Assembly (NCBI GenBank): GCA_942491575.1
Contig: CALOBT010000025.1
Coordinates: 3,224,001-3,288,000 of the forward strand
Direction of reading: 5' to 3'
Length of the DNA stretch: 64,000 nucleotides
Origin: CAZHNW01 sp942491575
GTDB taxonomy: Bacteria; Spirochaetota; UBA4802; UBA5550
Shown here: positions 1 to 6,783 of the stretch, piece by piece
How positions within the stretch are numbered: position 1 is the first letter of the stretch
How the letters are laid out: each line of letters opens with the position of its first letter
Program-made: the position numbers and the translations under genes
The notes under the pieces: generated by a model
The model's input: only the letters and a program-made list of their open reading frames with translations
Told to the model about the DNA's origin: nothing
Databases searched by the model: none

Positions 1-155
1 GAGGGGGAAAATTCCTTCGGAGGGTTTTTGGCTATTCTGAGTAAATTTTTCAGATACCATATTTCATCCCACGCAGAGAGATAAACTTCCCCTCCGAGAA
101 CAACTGACACAATCAGTATAGGGATTACCATGCAACGCCAACGGGTAGACTTCAT
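1..155 (-). CDS. N-terminal part of a membrane or exported protein (cut by window edge)
   Basis: The reading frame is open from an ATG at 155 to the window edge, about 51 codons, with no stop. That ATG overlaps the TGA of the upstream gene in an ATGA arrangement, the same junction type used earlier in this operon. The N-terminus is basic (MKSTRWRC) and is followed by a hydrophobic stretch at residues 9-22, so it is a signal anchor or signal peptide. A second ATG at 131 would give a shorter signal but has no ribosome binding site. It is the last visible gene of the sigma/anti-sigma operon and may be an envelope component controlled with it. The family cannot be told from so few residues. Confidence 0.55.
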   Translation of the reverse strand, partial: MKSTRWRCMVIPILIVSVVLGGEVYLSAWDEIWYLKNLLRIAKNPPKEFSP

Positions 156-517
156 CGCAGCAGCATTGCATCCTCAATCATATAATCCACATCGCTGGAA
201 AGAACCAGCCCGTTTGAGGTCCCCTGGCTGGTGGAAGTCATAATAATATCTTTCTGGAGCGACGCCTTATGAACACCCTGCACCTGCAGTGTAATAAAAT
301 CAGAATACTGAAGGGTCGGCTTCTTTATTGAATCGATAGAGAAAAGGGTGACAAACACAACCAGGGCTGCCGTAGCCAAACTCGATGCTGAATAAATAAT
401 CCGCTGGCGCCTTCGCCGCCGTTTCATGACCCCGGAGGCAATTCTGTGACTCCACAGGTCGCTGGCCATGCGCTCTTCGATTTCACGTTTCATCAACTGT
501 TCATTTTCTGCTGTCAT
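152..517 (-). CDS. One-pass membrane protein, probable anti-sigma factor
   Basis: The protein has 121 residues. Residues 1-38 are charged and lie on the cytoplasmic side, a run of six arginine/lysine residues at 32-37 precedes one membrane span at about 41-63, and about 58 residues follow outside. Its ATG overlaps the stop of the ECF sigma gene (ATGA), so the two are translationally coupled. A short cytoplasmic domain, one span and an outer domain next to an ECF sigma gene is the usual anti-sigma layout. I see no HxxxCxxC zinc motif, so it is not a typical ZAS-domain anti-sigma factor. The role is inferred from position and topology only. Confidence 0.6.
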   Translation of the reverse strand: MTAENEQLMKREIEERMASDLWSHRIASGVMKRRRRRQRIIYSASSLATAALVVFVTLFSIDSIKKPTLQYSDFITLQVQGVHKASLQKDIIMTSTSQGTSNGLVLSSDVDYMIEDAMLLR

Positions 518-1020
518 GACATACCTCCCTGCATTATTTTCTGCAGCATTTCCCGTCCCCTTGAAGTTCTCGATTTAACTGTTCCGGAACGAATATCCAG
601 TTTTTCAGATATCTCCTGAACTGAATGCCCCTCCGCAACAAGCGTTATAACACTTCTATATTTTTCCGGTAGCTGATTGATGGAATCCCTCATGAGATCT
701 ATATCACTGTCGAACTCCAGTCCGACTGCGGCATCCTCCGGTGAGGTTTCCCGAATCTTTCGGGCCACCTTGTCAGATTCACGCCCCAGTTTCTTATTCA
801 TGCGAAGGGCTTCATTCCGGGCAATTGTATAAAGCCAGGTATTTATTGAACTGTCCCCTCTAAATCCATCTTTTTTCAAACTCCGGAATGCCCTGAAATA
901 GGCCTCCTGTACAACATCATCAATAGCATGAAAATGACGGCTGTCAAGATGCTTTTCTATTGCAGACAGGACAATGCCTTTGGTTTCCTGTACAATTGAT
1001 GCAAATTCACCGTCAGTCAT
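514..1020 (-). CDS. ECF-type RNA polymerase sigma factor
   Basis: The product has 168 residues. Sigma region 2 lies at about 34-76, with the sequence DDVVQEAYFRAFRS and the promoter-melting segment INTWLYTIARNEA. Region 4 lies at about 114-160 and contains QLPEKYRSVITL and the helix-turn-helix VQEISEKLDIRSGTVKSR. There is no region 3, as expected for the ECF class. It starts 8 nt inside the end of the Spy-like gene and ends in an ATGA overlap with the anti-sigma candidate, so the operon is tightly coupled. The partner genes suggest control of an envelope or metal stress response. A possible self-recognised promoter lies in front of the operon at about 2298-2325. Confidence 0.92.
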   Translation of the reverse strand: MTDGEFASIVQETKGIVLSAIEKHLDSRHFHAIDDVVQEAYFRAFRSLKKDGFRGDSSINTWLYTIARNEALRMNKKLGRESDKVARKIRETSPEDAAVGLEFDSDIDLMRDSINQLPEKYRSVITLVAEGHSVQEISEKLDIRSGTVKSRTSRGREMLQKIMQGGMS

Positions 1021-1516
1021 CGAATCTTCTCATCCTCCTCCCATCCTGTCGTCCCTTCCCCCGCATGTGGTGCCGTTTCTTATATCGCCATTCCTTTTTA
1101 AGGATCTCCCTCTGGGCAGGAGTTAATACTTTCTGCAGTGCCATGCGATGGCTGATTTGGAGAATCTTCAGTTCAATTTCAATATTTGAAATTTGACGCA
1201 ATTTCACACGTATCTTTGTAATATTTATATTCTCCTGTAAAAGCAGTTCCCTGAGCTTTTCCAGGTGTGGACGCATCTTTGCTTCCTGCGACCCGGATTT
1301 CTCCCTGAAATCCTCATTTATTTTTCTGATCTGCTGCACCTGAACATCAGTCAGGTCAAGAAGTTCCTGCATTCTCTCCACATCCCCGAAAAAGGGTCCA
1401 TGATGGGGGTGGTCCATTCCTCGAGGCGGCCCCGGCTTGCCCCGGTATGCACTGGCATCAGCAGCAGCAAATGCCATTAATGCAAAAATCAGTAGTATAA
1501 AAACAGGTTTCTTCAT
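1013..1516 (-). CDS. Periplasmic Spy/CpxP-like (LTXXQ) protein
   Basis: The protein has 167 residues with a signal peptide that ends near residue 23 (ADASA). Two LTxxQ motifs are present, LTDVQ at 55-59 and LTPAQ at 131-135, separated by a long charged helix. That is the hallmark of the Spy/CpxP/CnrX-type periplasmic family. A His-rich segment (residues 35-40) and a basic, arginine-rich C-terminus flank the core. Family members act as periplasmic chaperones or metal and envelope-stress sensors that restrain a sigma or two-component system. The ATG shares one base with the TAA of the SHOCT gene (TAATG). Its position directly before an ECF sigma gene recalls CnrX/CnrH, an analogy and not proof. 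Confidence 0.8.
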   Translation of the reverse strand: MKKPVFILLIFALMAFAAADASAYRGKPGPPRGMDHPHHGPFFGDVERMQELLDLTDVQVQQIRKINEDFREKSGSQEAKMRPHLEKLRELLLQENINITKIRVKLRQISNIEIELKILQISHRMALQKVLTPAQREILKKEWRYKKRHHMRGKGRQDGRRMRRFDD

Positions 1517-1734
1517 TACTCCAACTCCTTTCCCGGGACCTGTAGATCCTCAAAGTATTTTTTCAGCTTCAGGTATTCCTCCCGGGATATTTTCCCTTCT
1601 GTAAAATTTTTCTCCAGTATATCAGCAGGGGAATCTGCATTCAATCTCTTTAATATTCCATTATAATTTCTTACTAAGACTATGAGAATTGCCGCAAGAG
1701 AAATAAGTAAAAATAAAAACATTTTTCCTGTCAT
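1516..1734 (-). CDS. Small membrane protein with SHOCT domain
   Basis: This 72-residue protein has one membrane span at about 5-21 and a SHOCT-type segment at 37-63 (ILEKNFTEGKISREEYLKLK), matching the family pattern of a short amphipathic helix pair with GKISREEY. SHOCT segments are usually at the C-terminus and are thought to mediate oligomerisation or membrane localisation. The gene sits between two Spy-like genes and is likely co-transcribed with them. Its start follows a purine-rich stretch in front of ATG 1734. Its specific job in the envelope-stress operon is unknown. Confidence 0.75.
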   Translation of the reverse strand: MTGKMFLFLLISLAAILIVLVRNYNGILKRLNADSPADILEKNFTEGKISREEYLKLKKYFEDLQVPGKELE

Positions 1735-1759
1735 AAAGATCCTCCCCGTGGATAATCAT

Positions 1760-1814
1760 CGGCTGCGGCATATCCTCCCCTGAGACATGCCGCAGCCGAC
1801 GAATCAGATTCGTC
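1760..1814 (-). promoter_or_regulatory. Two tandem hairpins between operon genes
   Basis: A perfect 12-bp inverted repeat (1760-1771 and 1787-1798, arm CGGCTGCGGCAT, 15-nt loop) runs directly into an 8-bp inverted repeat (1798-1805 and 1807-1814, arm GACGAATC, 1-nt centre). Both lie in the roughly 100-nt gap between the upstream Spy-like gene and the SHOCT gene. There is no T-run typical of a terminator. They could be RNA-stability or partial-attenuation structures that set different levels for the first gene and the sigma genes. Confidence 0.55.
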
Positions 1815-1835
1815 GGCAATATCGGCTCCGTACTG

Positions 1836-2264
1836 CTATCGGCCATATCCACGCGGGCAGTCTCCATATCCGCCCCCGCCTTTCCTGCCCCTGGGACCCC
1901 TGCGCAGAAACATTTCATCAAACTTTTTCTGCTGATCCGCATTAAGGATTTTTTTCATTTCCTTATGCTTTTCTGCTCTCAACTCAAGGATTCGATCCAC
2001 ACTTGTACGGTTTTCAAAGAACTTTTTTTCATATTTCTGGTGAAGATCAAACATTTCCTTCACCTGTTTGTCTGATAATCCCAGTTCTGCCTTGAGAATA
2101 TCTAACTTTCGGAAAAAATGTCCTGGACCACGATGATGTTTCTGATATCCCCGTCCCGGGCAATCACCTCGTCCCCATCCCCTGGCAAAAAGATCCCCGG
2201 CAGAGAGGGCCATGATACCGATTAGTACTGCAGCTACTGTTCCCTTCTTTAAATTTAATTTCAT
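1836..2264 (-). CDS. Periplasmic Spy/CpxP-like protein, first gene of the operon
   Basis: The product has 142 residues with a signal peptide to about residue 28 (SAGDLFARG). A long helical region contains the motif LSDKQ (63-67) and the degenerate second motif LNADQQKKFD (107-116), placing it in the Spy/CpxP-like family of periplasmic helical-hairpin proteins. Both ends are rich in Gly, Arg and His with a Cys at 35 and another at 136, which could bind metal. The ribosome site AAGGAG precedes ATG 2264. It heads the operon that also carries the ECF sigma gene, so it is probably the most strongly made target of that sigma factor. Confidence 0.78.
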   Translation of the reverse strand: MKLNLKKGTVAAVLIGIMALSAGDLFARGWGRGDCPGRGYQKHHRGPGHFFRKLDILKAELGLSDKQVKEMFDLHQKYEKKFFENRTSVDRILELRAEKHKEMKKILNADQQKKFDEMFLRRGPRGRKGGGGYGDCPRGYGR

Positions 2265-2297
2265 TGATTATGCTCCTTTTTTTGTTCTTTGCCAGGT

Positions 2298-2325
2298 GAG
2301 ACCCTGAAGTTAATTTCGGGGTTCC
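2298..2325 (-). promoter_or_regulatory. Possible ECF-type promoter (GGAACC-16-GGTCTC)
   Basis: On the minus strand GGAACC (2325-2320) is followed after 16 nt by GGTCTC (2303-2298), about 35 nt before the ATG of the first Spy-like gene. GGAAC in the -35 box and GTC in the -10 box are typical of many ECF promoters. The spacing fits, and the operon encodes an ECF sigma factor, so autoregulation is likely. This is pattern-based only. Confidence 0.45.
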
Positions 2326-2420
2326 ATTAATTTAGGAATATTTTAGTTTTTTAGTTTTTTTTAAAACATTATCCATTTTTAATTTTTAGGAATCAGGGGT
2401 GCAATTCCGCCGATGAGTAA

Positions 2421-2987
2421 TCAGGAAGTGCTTAAATGCTCAAGGAGTATTTTAATGCCGATGAGTATCAGCATAATTCCGCCGATTATTTCCCCTCCCC
2501 TGCTGATATATTTACTGGCATGATTACCAATGGCAATACCGGCAATCGAAAAGAGGGAGCATACCAGTCCGATAATCACACTGGGAAAGAATATTGCCCC
2601 ACCAAGGACACCTATTGAGAAACCAACCGCAAGGGCATCAATACTGGTAGCGAAGGCGAGAAGAAGAAGACGGCCCCCACGTGACGGATCCTTGCAAACT
2701 GTATCTTTCTCTTTTTTGTCAAAGGCTTCATGTATCATTTTAAGGCCTATTAAAAGAAGGAGACCGAAGGCAATCCAGTGGTCAACAGTCCTGATATATC
2801 TTTCCAGGTAAAAACCGGCACTATATCCAATGATGGGCATCATAAACTGAAAAAGGCCAAAGTGAAAGGAGAGCCTGAAATAGTGGCCAAAATCCGGCTT
2901 CTCAATTATCATACCGCATGTTATTGATACAGAAAATGCATCCATGGCAAGGGCGATTGCGATGACTACAATACTTATAATATCCAT
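2421..2987 (-). CDS. mntP: Manganese efflux pump MntP
   Basis: The protein has 188 residues and six predicted membrane spans in two repeats of three, the usual MntP (YebN) size and layout. The family's membrane aspartates are present, Asp16 in ALAMDAFSVS and Asp117 in FATSIDALAVG. A hydrophilic loop at about 90-104 separates the halves. MntP exports Mn2+ across the inner membrane. I saw no yybP-ykoY (Mn) riboswitch in the 290 nt upstream, so the usual RNA control is missing or unrecognised. The gene stands alone, divergent from a barrel-protein gene. Confidence 0.93.
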   Translation of the reverse strand: MDIISIVVIAIALAMDAFSVSITCGMIIEKPDFGHYFRLSFHFGLFQFMMPIIGYSAGFYLERYIRTVDHWIAFGLLLLIGLKMIHEAFDKKEKDTVCKDPSRGGRLLLLAFATSIDALAVGFSIGVLGGAIFFPSVIIGLVCSLFSIAGIAIGNHASKYISRGGEIIGGIMLILIGIKILLEHLSTS

Positions 2988-3074
2988 AAAAGAGTTACCT
3001 TATTTTCATATTTCCGGACTGGTGCCATCACGATTTAAATAATAATTAAACAGGCTGCGTCACTCTGCCTTTTT

Positions 3075-3135
3075 CTGTGTAAATATCAATTAACTGATGG
3101 ACATAAATTCCTTCATTCAGTTAACAATTACACAG
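3075..3135. promoter_or_regulatory. Nested inverted repeat between divergent genes
   Basis: Two arms pair in order. CTGTGTAA (3075-3082) matches TTACACAG (3128-3135), and inside them TTAACTGA (3090-3097) matches TCAGTTAA (3117-3124). The structure lies in the 296-nt interval between mntP and the divergent barrel-protein gene. It could be a two-site operator or a stem in the long mntP leader. No known motif was recognised. The rest of the interval shows only AT-rich promoter-like DNA. Confidence 0.5.
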
Positions 3136-3283
3136 TCATGACACCAGCATATACTAAATATTCTGGCTGCGACAATATTTCAATAGAAGTTTAAATATTT
3201 TCTTGTTATTATTTTAAAAACACATAAATTAGTCTCTTCAGCCTTTCAGCGAAGAAATACAACTATAATTTCAAAGGGTAAAA

Positions 3284-3748
3284 ATGAAACAAAAAATCTC
3301 ACTCCTTTCATCTCTTATTCTTGCAGCGCTAATTCTGGGAGCTCCCCTGTCGGCAGCCTCAGGCCAAAAATTTGGAGCCGGTATCATCATAGGTGAACCT
3401 ACTGGGATTTCCCTGAAGTACCTTGACTTTGCTTCGGGTATCGCCTGGTCTCTTCAGAATCACCTCCATATTCATCTAGATTACTGGATCTATAGCGCTA
3501 CAATTAAAAATCCCGTCGACTGGTTTATCGGTGCCGGAGTGAAGTTCCGCTACATGACTAATGACAGCAAAGACCGGAACAAGAATGACAATGCCTTCGG
3601 TTTTGGCTTTAGAATACCTGTCGGGGTACAATGGTTTGTAATCCCAAAGGTGGAAATTTTTGCGGAGCTTGTCCCGGGGATATCCCTCTTCCCGGGAACG
3701 GATTTTGATATAGACGGTGGTATCGGCGCGCGGTATTATTTTTTTTAA
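3284..3748 (+). CDS. Small outer-membrane beta-barrel candidate (DUF3996-like)
   Basis: The protein has 154 residues with a signal peptide that ends near residue 25 (PLSAASG). The mature part is a series of alternating hydrophobic/polar strands rich in Gly and aromatics (FGAGIIIGEPTGISLKYL, FGFGFRIPVGVQWF) and ends in YYFF, which fits an outer-membrane barrel with an aromatic C-terminal residue. The opening GxIIGEPTGISLK resembles the DUF3996 family known from Borrelia and other spirochaetes. AAGGG lies just before ATG 3284. It is convergent with the next gene, with only 20 nt between the stops. Function is unknown. Confidence 0.7.
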   Translation: MKQKISLLSSLILAALILGAPLSAASGQKFGAGIIIGEPTGISLKYLDFASGIAWSLQNHLHIHLDYWIYSATIKNPVDWFIGAGVKFRYMTNDSKDRNKNDNAFGFGFRIPVGVQWFVIPKVEIFAELVPGISLFPGTDFDIDGGIGARYYFF

Positions 3749-3768
3749 TAATATCCGCAAAAGACCTG

Positions 3769-4668
3769 TCACCGATACTTAAGCGCAGCCCCGAAAAAAA
3801 TACGATGAGAAAAATAGCGTTCCGTTTCGCTCGTAGTCCCCGGTGAAGGGCCAGGCAAGGAAACATTGCTATCTGCAGTGAAGGAATTGCCGTACGAAAG
3901 CATATAGGAGAAGGATAGTTTTACATACCTGAAAATGTATGTACTCCCGCCTATATCGAAACCAAAATTTATAAATTCGGTAGTATCAATACTTAATGTT
4001 ACCCCGCTGAATAAAAAAACATTTTCCACCGGCACCAGGCTGAAACCTCCCCGGAAAAGATGCTTGTAGATATCTTCCATCCCGTCCATTCCGGCGAAGA
4101 TAAGGGAATAGCTTCCATCAATACTGAAAGTATCTGAAAGATATCGGGCCCCTTCAAAATAAACATCCCAGGAAAAAATTTTCTGCTCCACAAAATTGAA
4201 CATGTATGTGGCCCTGCTGACCCCCGCTTCAAGAGTATAGGACCAGTTTTTTCCTTCATATGAGCAACTCCCTATTCCTTCAATACACCTGTAATCCTGC
4301 TGACCGAACCATCCGGCAATCATACCTGAAAAAGTGATCTTCTCTGTGGGATACAGTTCTGCTTCAGAGCTTATTCGACTGATATCAACTGACTGAACAT
4401 CTCCGTTTATATCGGACACCTGGTACTGAAAATAATGGGAATAGCCGGCACTCAAGTCAGCTTTATTCCATTTATACCCCCCCTTAAAATATACCTGATG
4501 ATACCAGTGTGACTCAAGAAGCCCTGAACTGTAACCGCTCTTTCCGCCCCCCTCCAGTATCATTGGAATTATATCTTCAGCGGAAAGAAACAATGGCTGA
4601 CAAATAAAAATAATTATCGTAAAAATACCGCAAACAGAATACCTTGCTATGCCCTTGATTTTTCTCAT
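3769..4668 (-). CDS. Outer-membrane beta-barrel candidate, unknown family
   Basis: The product has 299 residues. A signal peptide ends around residue 30 (PLFLSAED), followed by about a dozen amphipathic segments of 9-11 residues with frequent Tyr, Phe and Gly (YFKGGYKWNKADLSAGYSHY). The C-terminus is FFGAALKYR. This is the pattern of a transmembrane barrel porin-like protein. Two Cys near 127 and 134 may form a disulfide in a loop (RCIEGIGSC). No specific family was recognised. AGGAG lies about 15 nt before the ATG, a long spacing, so the exact start is slightly uncertain. Confidence 0.65.
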   Translation of the reverse strand: MRKIKGIARYSVCGIFTIIIFICQPLFLSAEDIIPMILEGGGKSGYSSGLLESHWYHQVYFKGGYKWNKADLSAGYSHYFQYQVSDINGDVQSVDISRISSEAELYPTEKITFSGMIAGWFGQQDYRCIEGIGSCSYEGKNWSYTLEAGVSRATYMFNFVEQKIFSWDVYFEGARYLSDTFSIDGSYSLIFAGMDGMEDIYKHLFRGGFSLVPVENVFLFSGVTLSIDTTEFINFGFDIGGSTYIFRYVKLSFSYMLSYGNSFTADSNVSLPGPSPGTTSETERYFSHRIFFGAALKYR

Positions 4669-4698
4669 ACTATAATAAACTGCTCCTGAATAGCAATA

Positions 4699-4724
4699 AC
4701 AGACCCCCGGAGAAGAGGGCCTGT
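4699..4724 (-). terminator. Weak hairpin downstream of the coiled-coil gene
   Basis: Imperfect arms ACAG-CCC and GGG-CTGT enclose a short loop in the gap between two minus-strand genes. No clear T-run follows, so it is a weak terminator or processing site. Confidence 0.3.
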
Positions 4725-4777
4725 CTCCTTGATTTATCCATCTTTAATTTTAAAAGTACAGAAAAATTTGAGAAAAT

Positions 4778-5083
4778 CTACTGACCCCCGCCATTCTTTT
4801 TCATTTCCTTCCGGGCCTGGTCGCGCATCTCCTTCCGATACTGATGGCGCAGCTGACGCTTCTCTTCTGCACAGTCTTTCTTTTGTTCCCTCAGTTCCTG
4901 CCGTGAACGCAACCTCTTCTGCTCCCTCTGTTTCTCCCCTTCTAAATTTTCATTTTCGCGAAGTTGTGCACGCTCTTCAATTCTGGTTCGGAGCTGGTCC
5001 TGGTCAGCAGATGTATCTTCTGCTGAAAGTGGAATACCCAGGAAGATAAAAAATGCAATTATTAAACCAAATAATTTTTTCAT
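4778..5083 (-). CDS. Small exported charged coiled-coil protein
   Basis: The protein has 101 residues. The start at 5083 is supported by GAGGAGGA seven bases upstream; the in-frame TTG further up is inside that ribosome site. A signal peptide ends near residue 22 (GIPLSAED). The mature part is almost entirely Glu, Arg, Lys and Gln with a helical periodicity (RLRSRQELREQKK) and ends in GGGQ. It is divergent from the second ECF sigma/FecR pair. The FecR-like protein ends in a similar Arg/Glu-rich helix, so the two may interact outside the membrane. No family was recognised. Confidence 0.7.
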   Translation of the reverse strand: MKKLFGLIIAFFIFLGIPLSAEDTSADQDQLRTRIEERAQLRENENLEGEKQREQKRLRSRQELREQKKDCAEEKRQLRHQYRKEMRDQARKEMKKNGGGQ

Positions 5084-5163
5084 TGACTTCCTCCTCAATT
5101 ATTACTTTCTTAATGCTTTCATCGGATAATACAAAGGGCATAGACAAAACGGTCATATTTTTT

Positions 5164-5739
5164 ATGCTTGAAGAAAAAAATATCTCAGAGCTTTATCAGA
5201 AACACAGCAGGGAACTTTTTTCCTACCTGTTACGTTTTACCTCCTCACAGGAAAATGCCGAAGACCTGCTCCACGATACATTTGCCGCCCTGATTGCCTA
5301 TAGCAAAAAAAATAGAATAGACGAAAGTACAATCCGGGCATTTCTCTATAAAAGCGCACACAACCTGGCTTTAAACTTCCTGAATAAAAACAAAAAAGAA
5401 ACATTAACGGAAGAGATGTATACCGTAACCGATAAGACCTCTGTTGAAGAAGATGTCTCTGCAAAACTGCTTCTTTCGGAAATTTACCGCATACTCGATA
5501 CACTGGATGAAACCGATCGCTCTATTTTTATTATGAAAAAAGAACTATCTATGCCTACAGGTGAAATTTCAGAGGCGGTGGGTAAAAGTGAGCGGACGGT
5601 ACGGCGAAGCCTGGAGCGAACCCTGAAAATTATCGCTGGAGAATTAAAAAAAGACGGTTTTTTGCCGACATCATTCATTTCCATGACCGTTTTTATCCTC
5701 TCCATTGTACTACTTAAAGGAGATGACAATTCCTTATGA
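5164..5739 (+). CDS. ECF-type sigma factor with hydrophobic C-terminus
   Basis: From ATG 5164 the protein has 191 residues. Sigma region 2 spans about 8-75 (ENAEDLLHDTFAALIAY, TIRAFLYKSAHNLALNFL). Region 4 spans about 105-160 (LDTLDETDRSIFIMKKE, helix-turn-helix GEISEAVGKSERTVRRSL). Residues about 168-184 are a hydrophobic segment (TSFISMTVFILSIVLL), unusual for a sigma factor and possibly a membrane anchor. No good ribosome site marks the start. An upstream in-frame ATG at 5116 is possible but adds residues not typical of the family. The stop overlaps the FecR gene start (ATGA). Confidence 0.85.
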   Translation: MLEEKNISELYQKHSRELFSYLLRFTSSQENAEDLLHDTFAALIAYSKKNRIDESTIRAFLYKSAHNLALNFLNKNKKETLTEEMYTVTDKTSVEEDVSAKLLLSEIYRILDTLDETDRSIFIMKKELSMPTGEISEAVGKSERTVRRSLERTLKIIAGELKKDGFLPTSFISMTVFILSIVLLKGDDNSL

Positions 5740-6752
5740 AAGGGCATATCAAACATAAAGACTTAATCCGCATTGTCCTTGAAGGCCGTGATGCCATCGG
5801 GAAAAATGCACATATGCAAGCGTGTGCCCGATGCCGCGACAGGGCCGAACAATACCTGCGCTGTCTCGCCCCTTCCGGGGATTCATTGCCTGAGCCTTCC
5901 CCACTTGTCGAGGCGCGAATTATGGCGACGTATCAAAAAATATCACGCGGCTCCGGTGAAAAAACTTACAAATCAATGCACCTCGGAAAACCGGTAAAGA
6001 TGCTCATGGGGGGAAGTGCCGTTGCCGCTGCACTATTTTTAATAATAACCGCCATGCTTTTCCGATCAGAGAAACCCTCTACACAGTCTTTAACCATTAT
6101 ACCGCAGGAGCGGCAGATACTGGTTAATGGTACTGCATTTAATGAAAAGCAGAACCTTGATCCAAAAATAAATAAAACGACTATTCGCGGTGCCAGTCTA
6201 ATAACGAGGGAAAACAGCTTTTCGGTTTCCCTCAACAAGGGGGCTGAACTAAGTATATCCGGCCTGATGAAAAAGCAGAAAAAACTTCCCCTGATCATCA
6301 CACTCAATAATGGTTCATTGACTGCGGAAATACAAAAAAACAACGATAAATTCATTTTTAGAACAGCCCACGCGGAAATTCTTGTAACGGGAACACGTTT
6401 CAGCCTTTCAGCTGCATATAACACAAAAATATTTCTCAACGAAGGCTCACTTACTGTCACAGCCCTTGCCACCGGAAAAATACTCTTTCTCACCGCAGGT
6501 AACCAGTGCCTGGTGACTCCTGAAGGCTACATTACCCCCGGGGAAACTTCAGGTCCCGGGAATAAAACAGAAATCTTTTATAAAGAAACAGAGAGAGAAA
6601 AGAAAAATCCGATGGATGAGCTGAAAAAAGAAAAACATAATGAAAGAAGAGAAATCCATCGAGAAGGCCGGGAACTGCGAAACCAGATGAGGGGCGAACG
6701 CCGGGAAAGGTTGGATATGAAACGTTCTTTACGACAGAGAAGAGAGAGATAG
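5736..6752 (+). CDS. FecR-like anti-sigma regulator with Arg/Glu-rich tail
   Basis: The protein has 338 residues. Its cytoplasmic N-terminus holds an HxxxCxxC zinc motif (His26, Cys30, Cys33) as in ZAS-type anti-sigma domains. One membrane span lies at about 88-109, and a FecR-type beta-rich domain follows at about 148-255 (RGASLITRENSFSVSLNKGA, ILVTGTRFSL). Residues 283-338 are a charged helix dominated by Arg, Glu and Lys. FecR proteins pass an envelope signal to their partner ECF sigma factor, here the gene just upstream with which it overlaps. No TonB receptor gene is adjacent. The tail resembles the divergent small coiled-coil protein. Confidence 0.85.
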   Translation: MKGHIKHKDLIRIVLEGRDAIGKNAHMQACARCRDRAEQYLRCLAPSGDSLPEPSPLVEARIMATYQKISRGSGEKTYKSMHLGKPVKMLMGGSAVAAALFLIITAMLFRSEKPSTQSLTIIPQERQILVNGTAFNEKQNLDPKINKTTIRGASLITRENSFSVSLNKGAELSISGLMKKQKKLPLIITLNNGSLTAEIQKNNDKFIFRTAHAEILVTGTRFSLSAAYNTKIFLNEGSLTVTALATGKILFLTAGNQCLVTPEGYITPGETSGPGNKTEIFYKETEREKKNPMDELKKEKHNERREIHREGRELRNQMRGERRERLDMKRSLRQRRER

Positions 6753-6783
6753 TATAATTACTGTCGCCTCCCTGCACTTACTT

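Noticed and set aside
2988..3283. Mn riboswitch (yybP-ykoY) upstream of mntP
   Set aside because: I could not find the conserved internal-loop sequences of that class; only a simple nested dyad is present.
5081..5098. Earlier TTG start of the small coiled-coil gene
   Set aside because: The TTG sits inside the GAGGAGGA ribosome site that serves ATG 5083.
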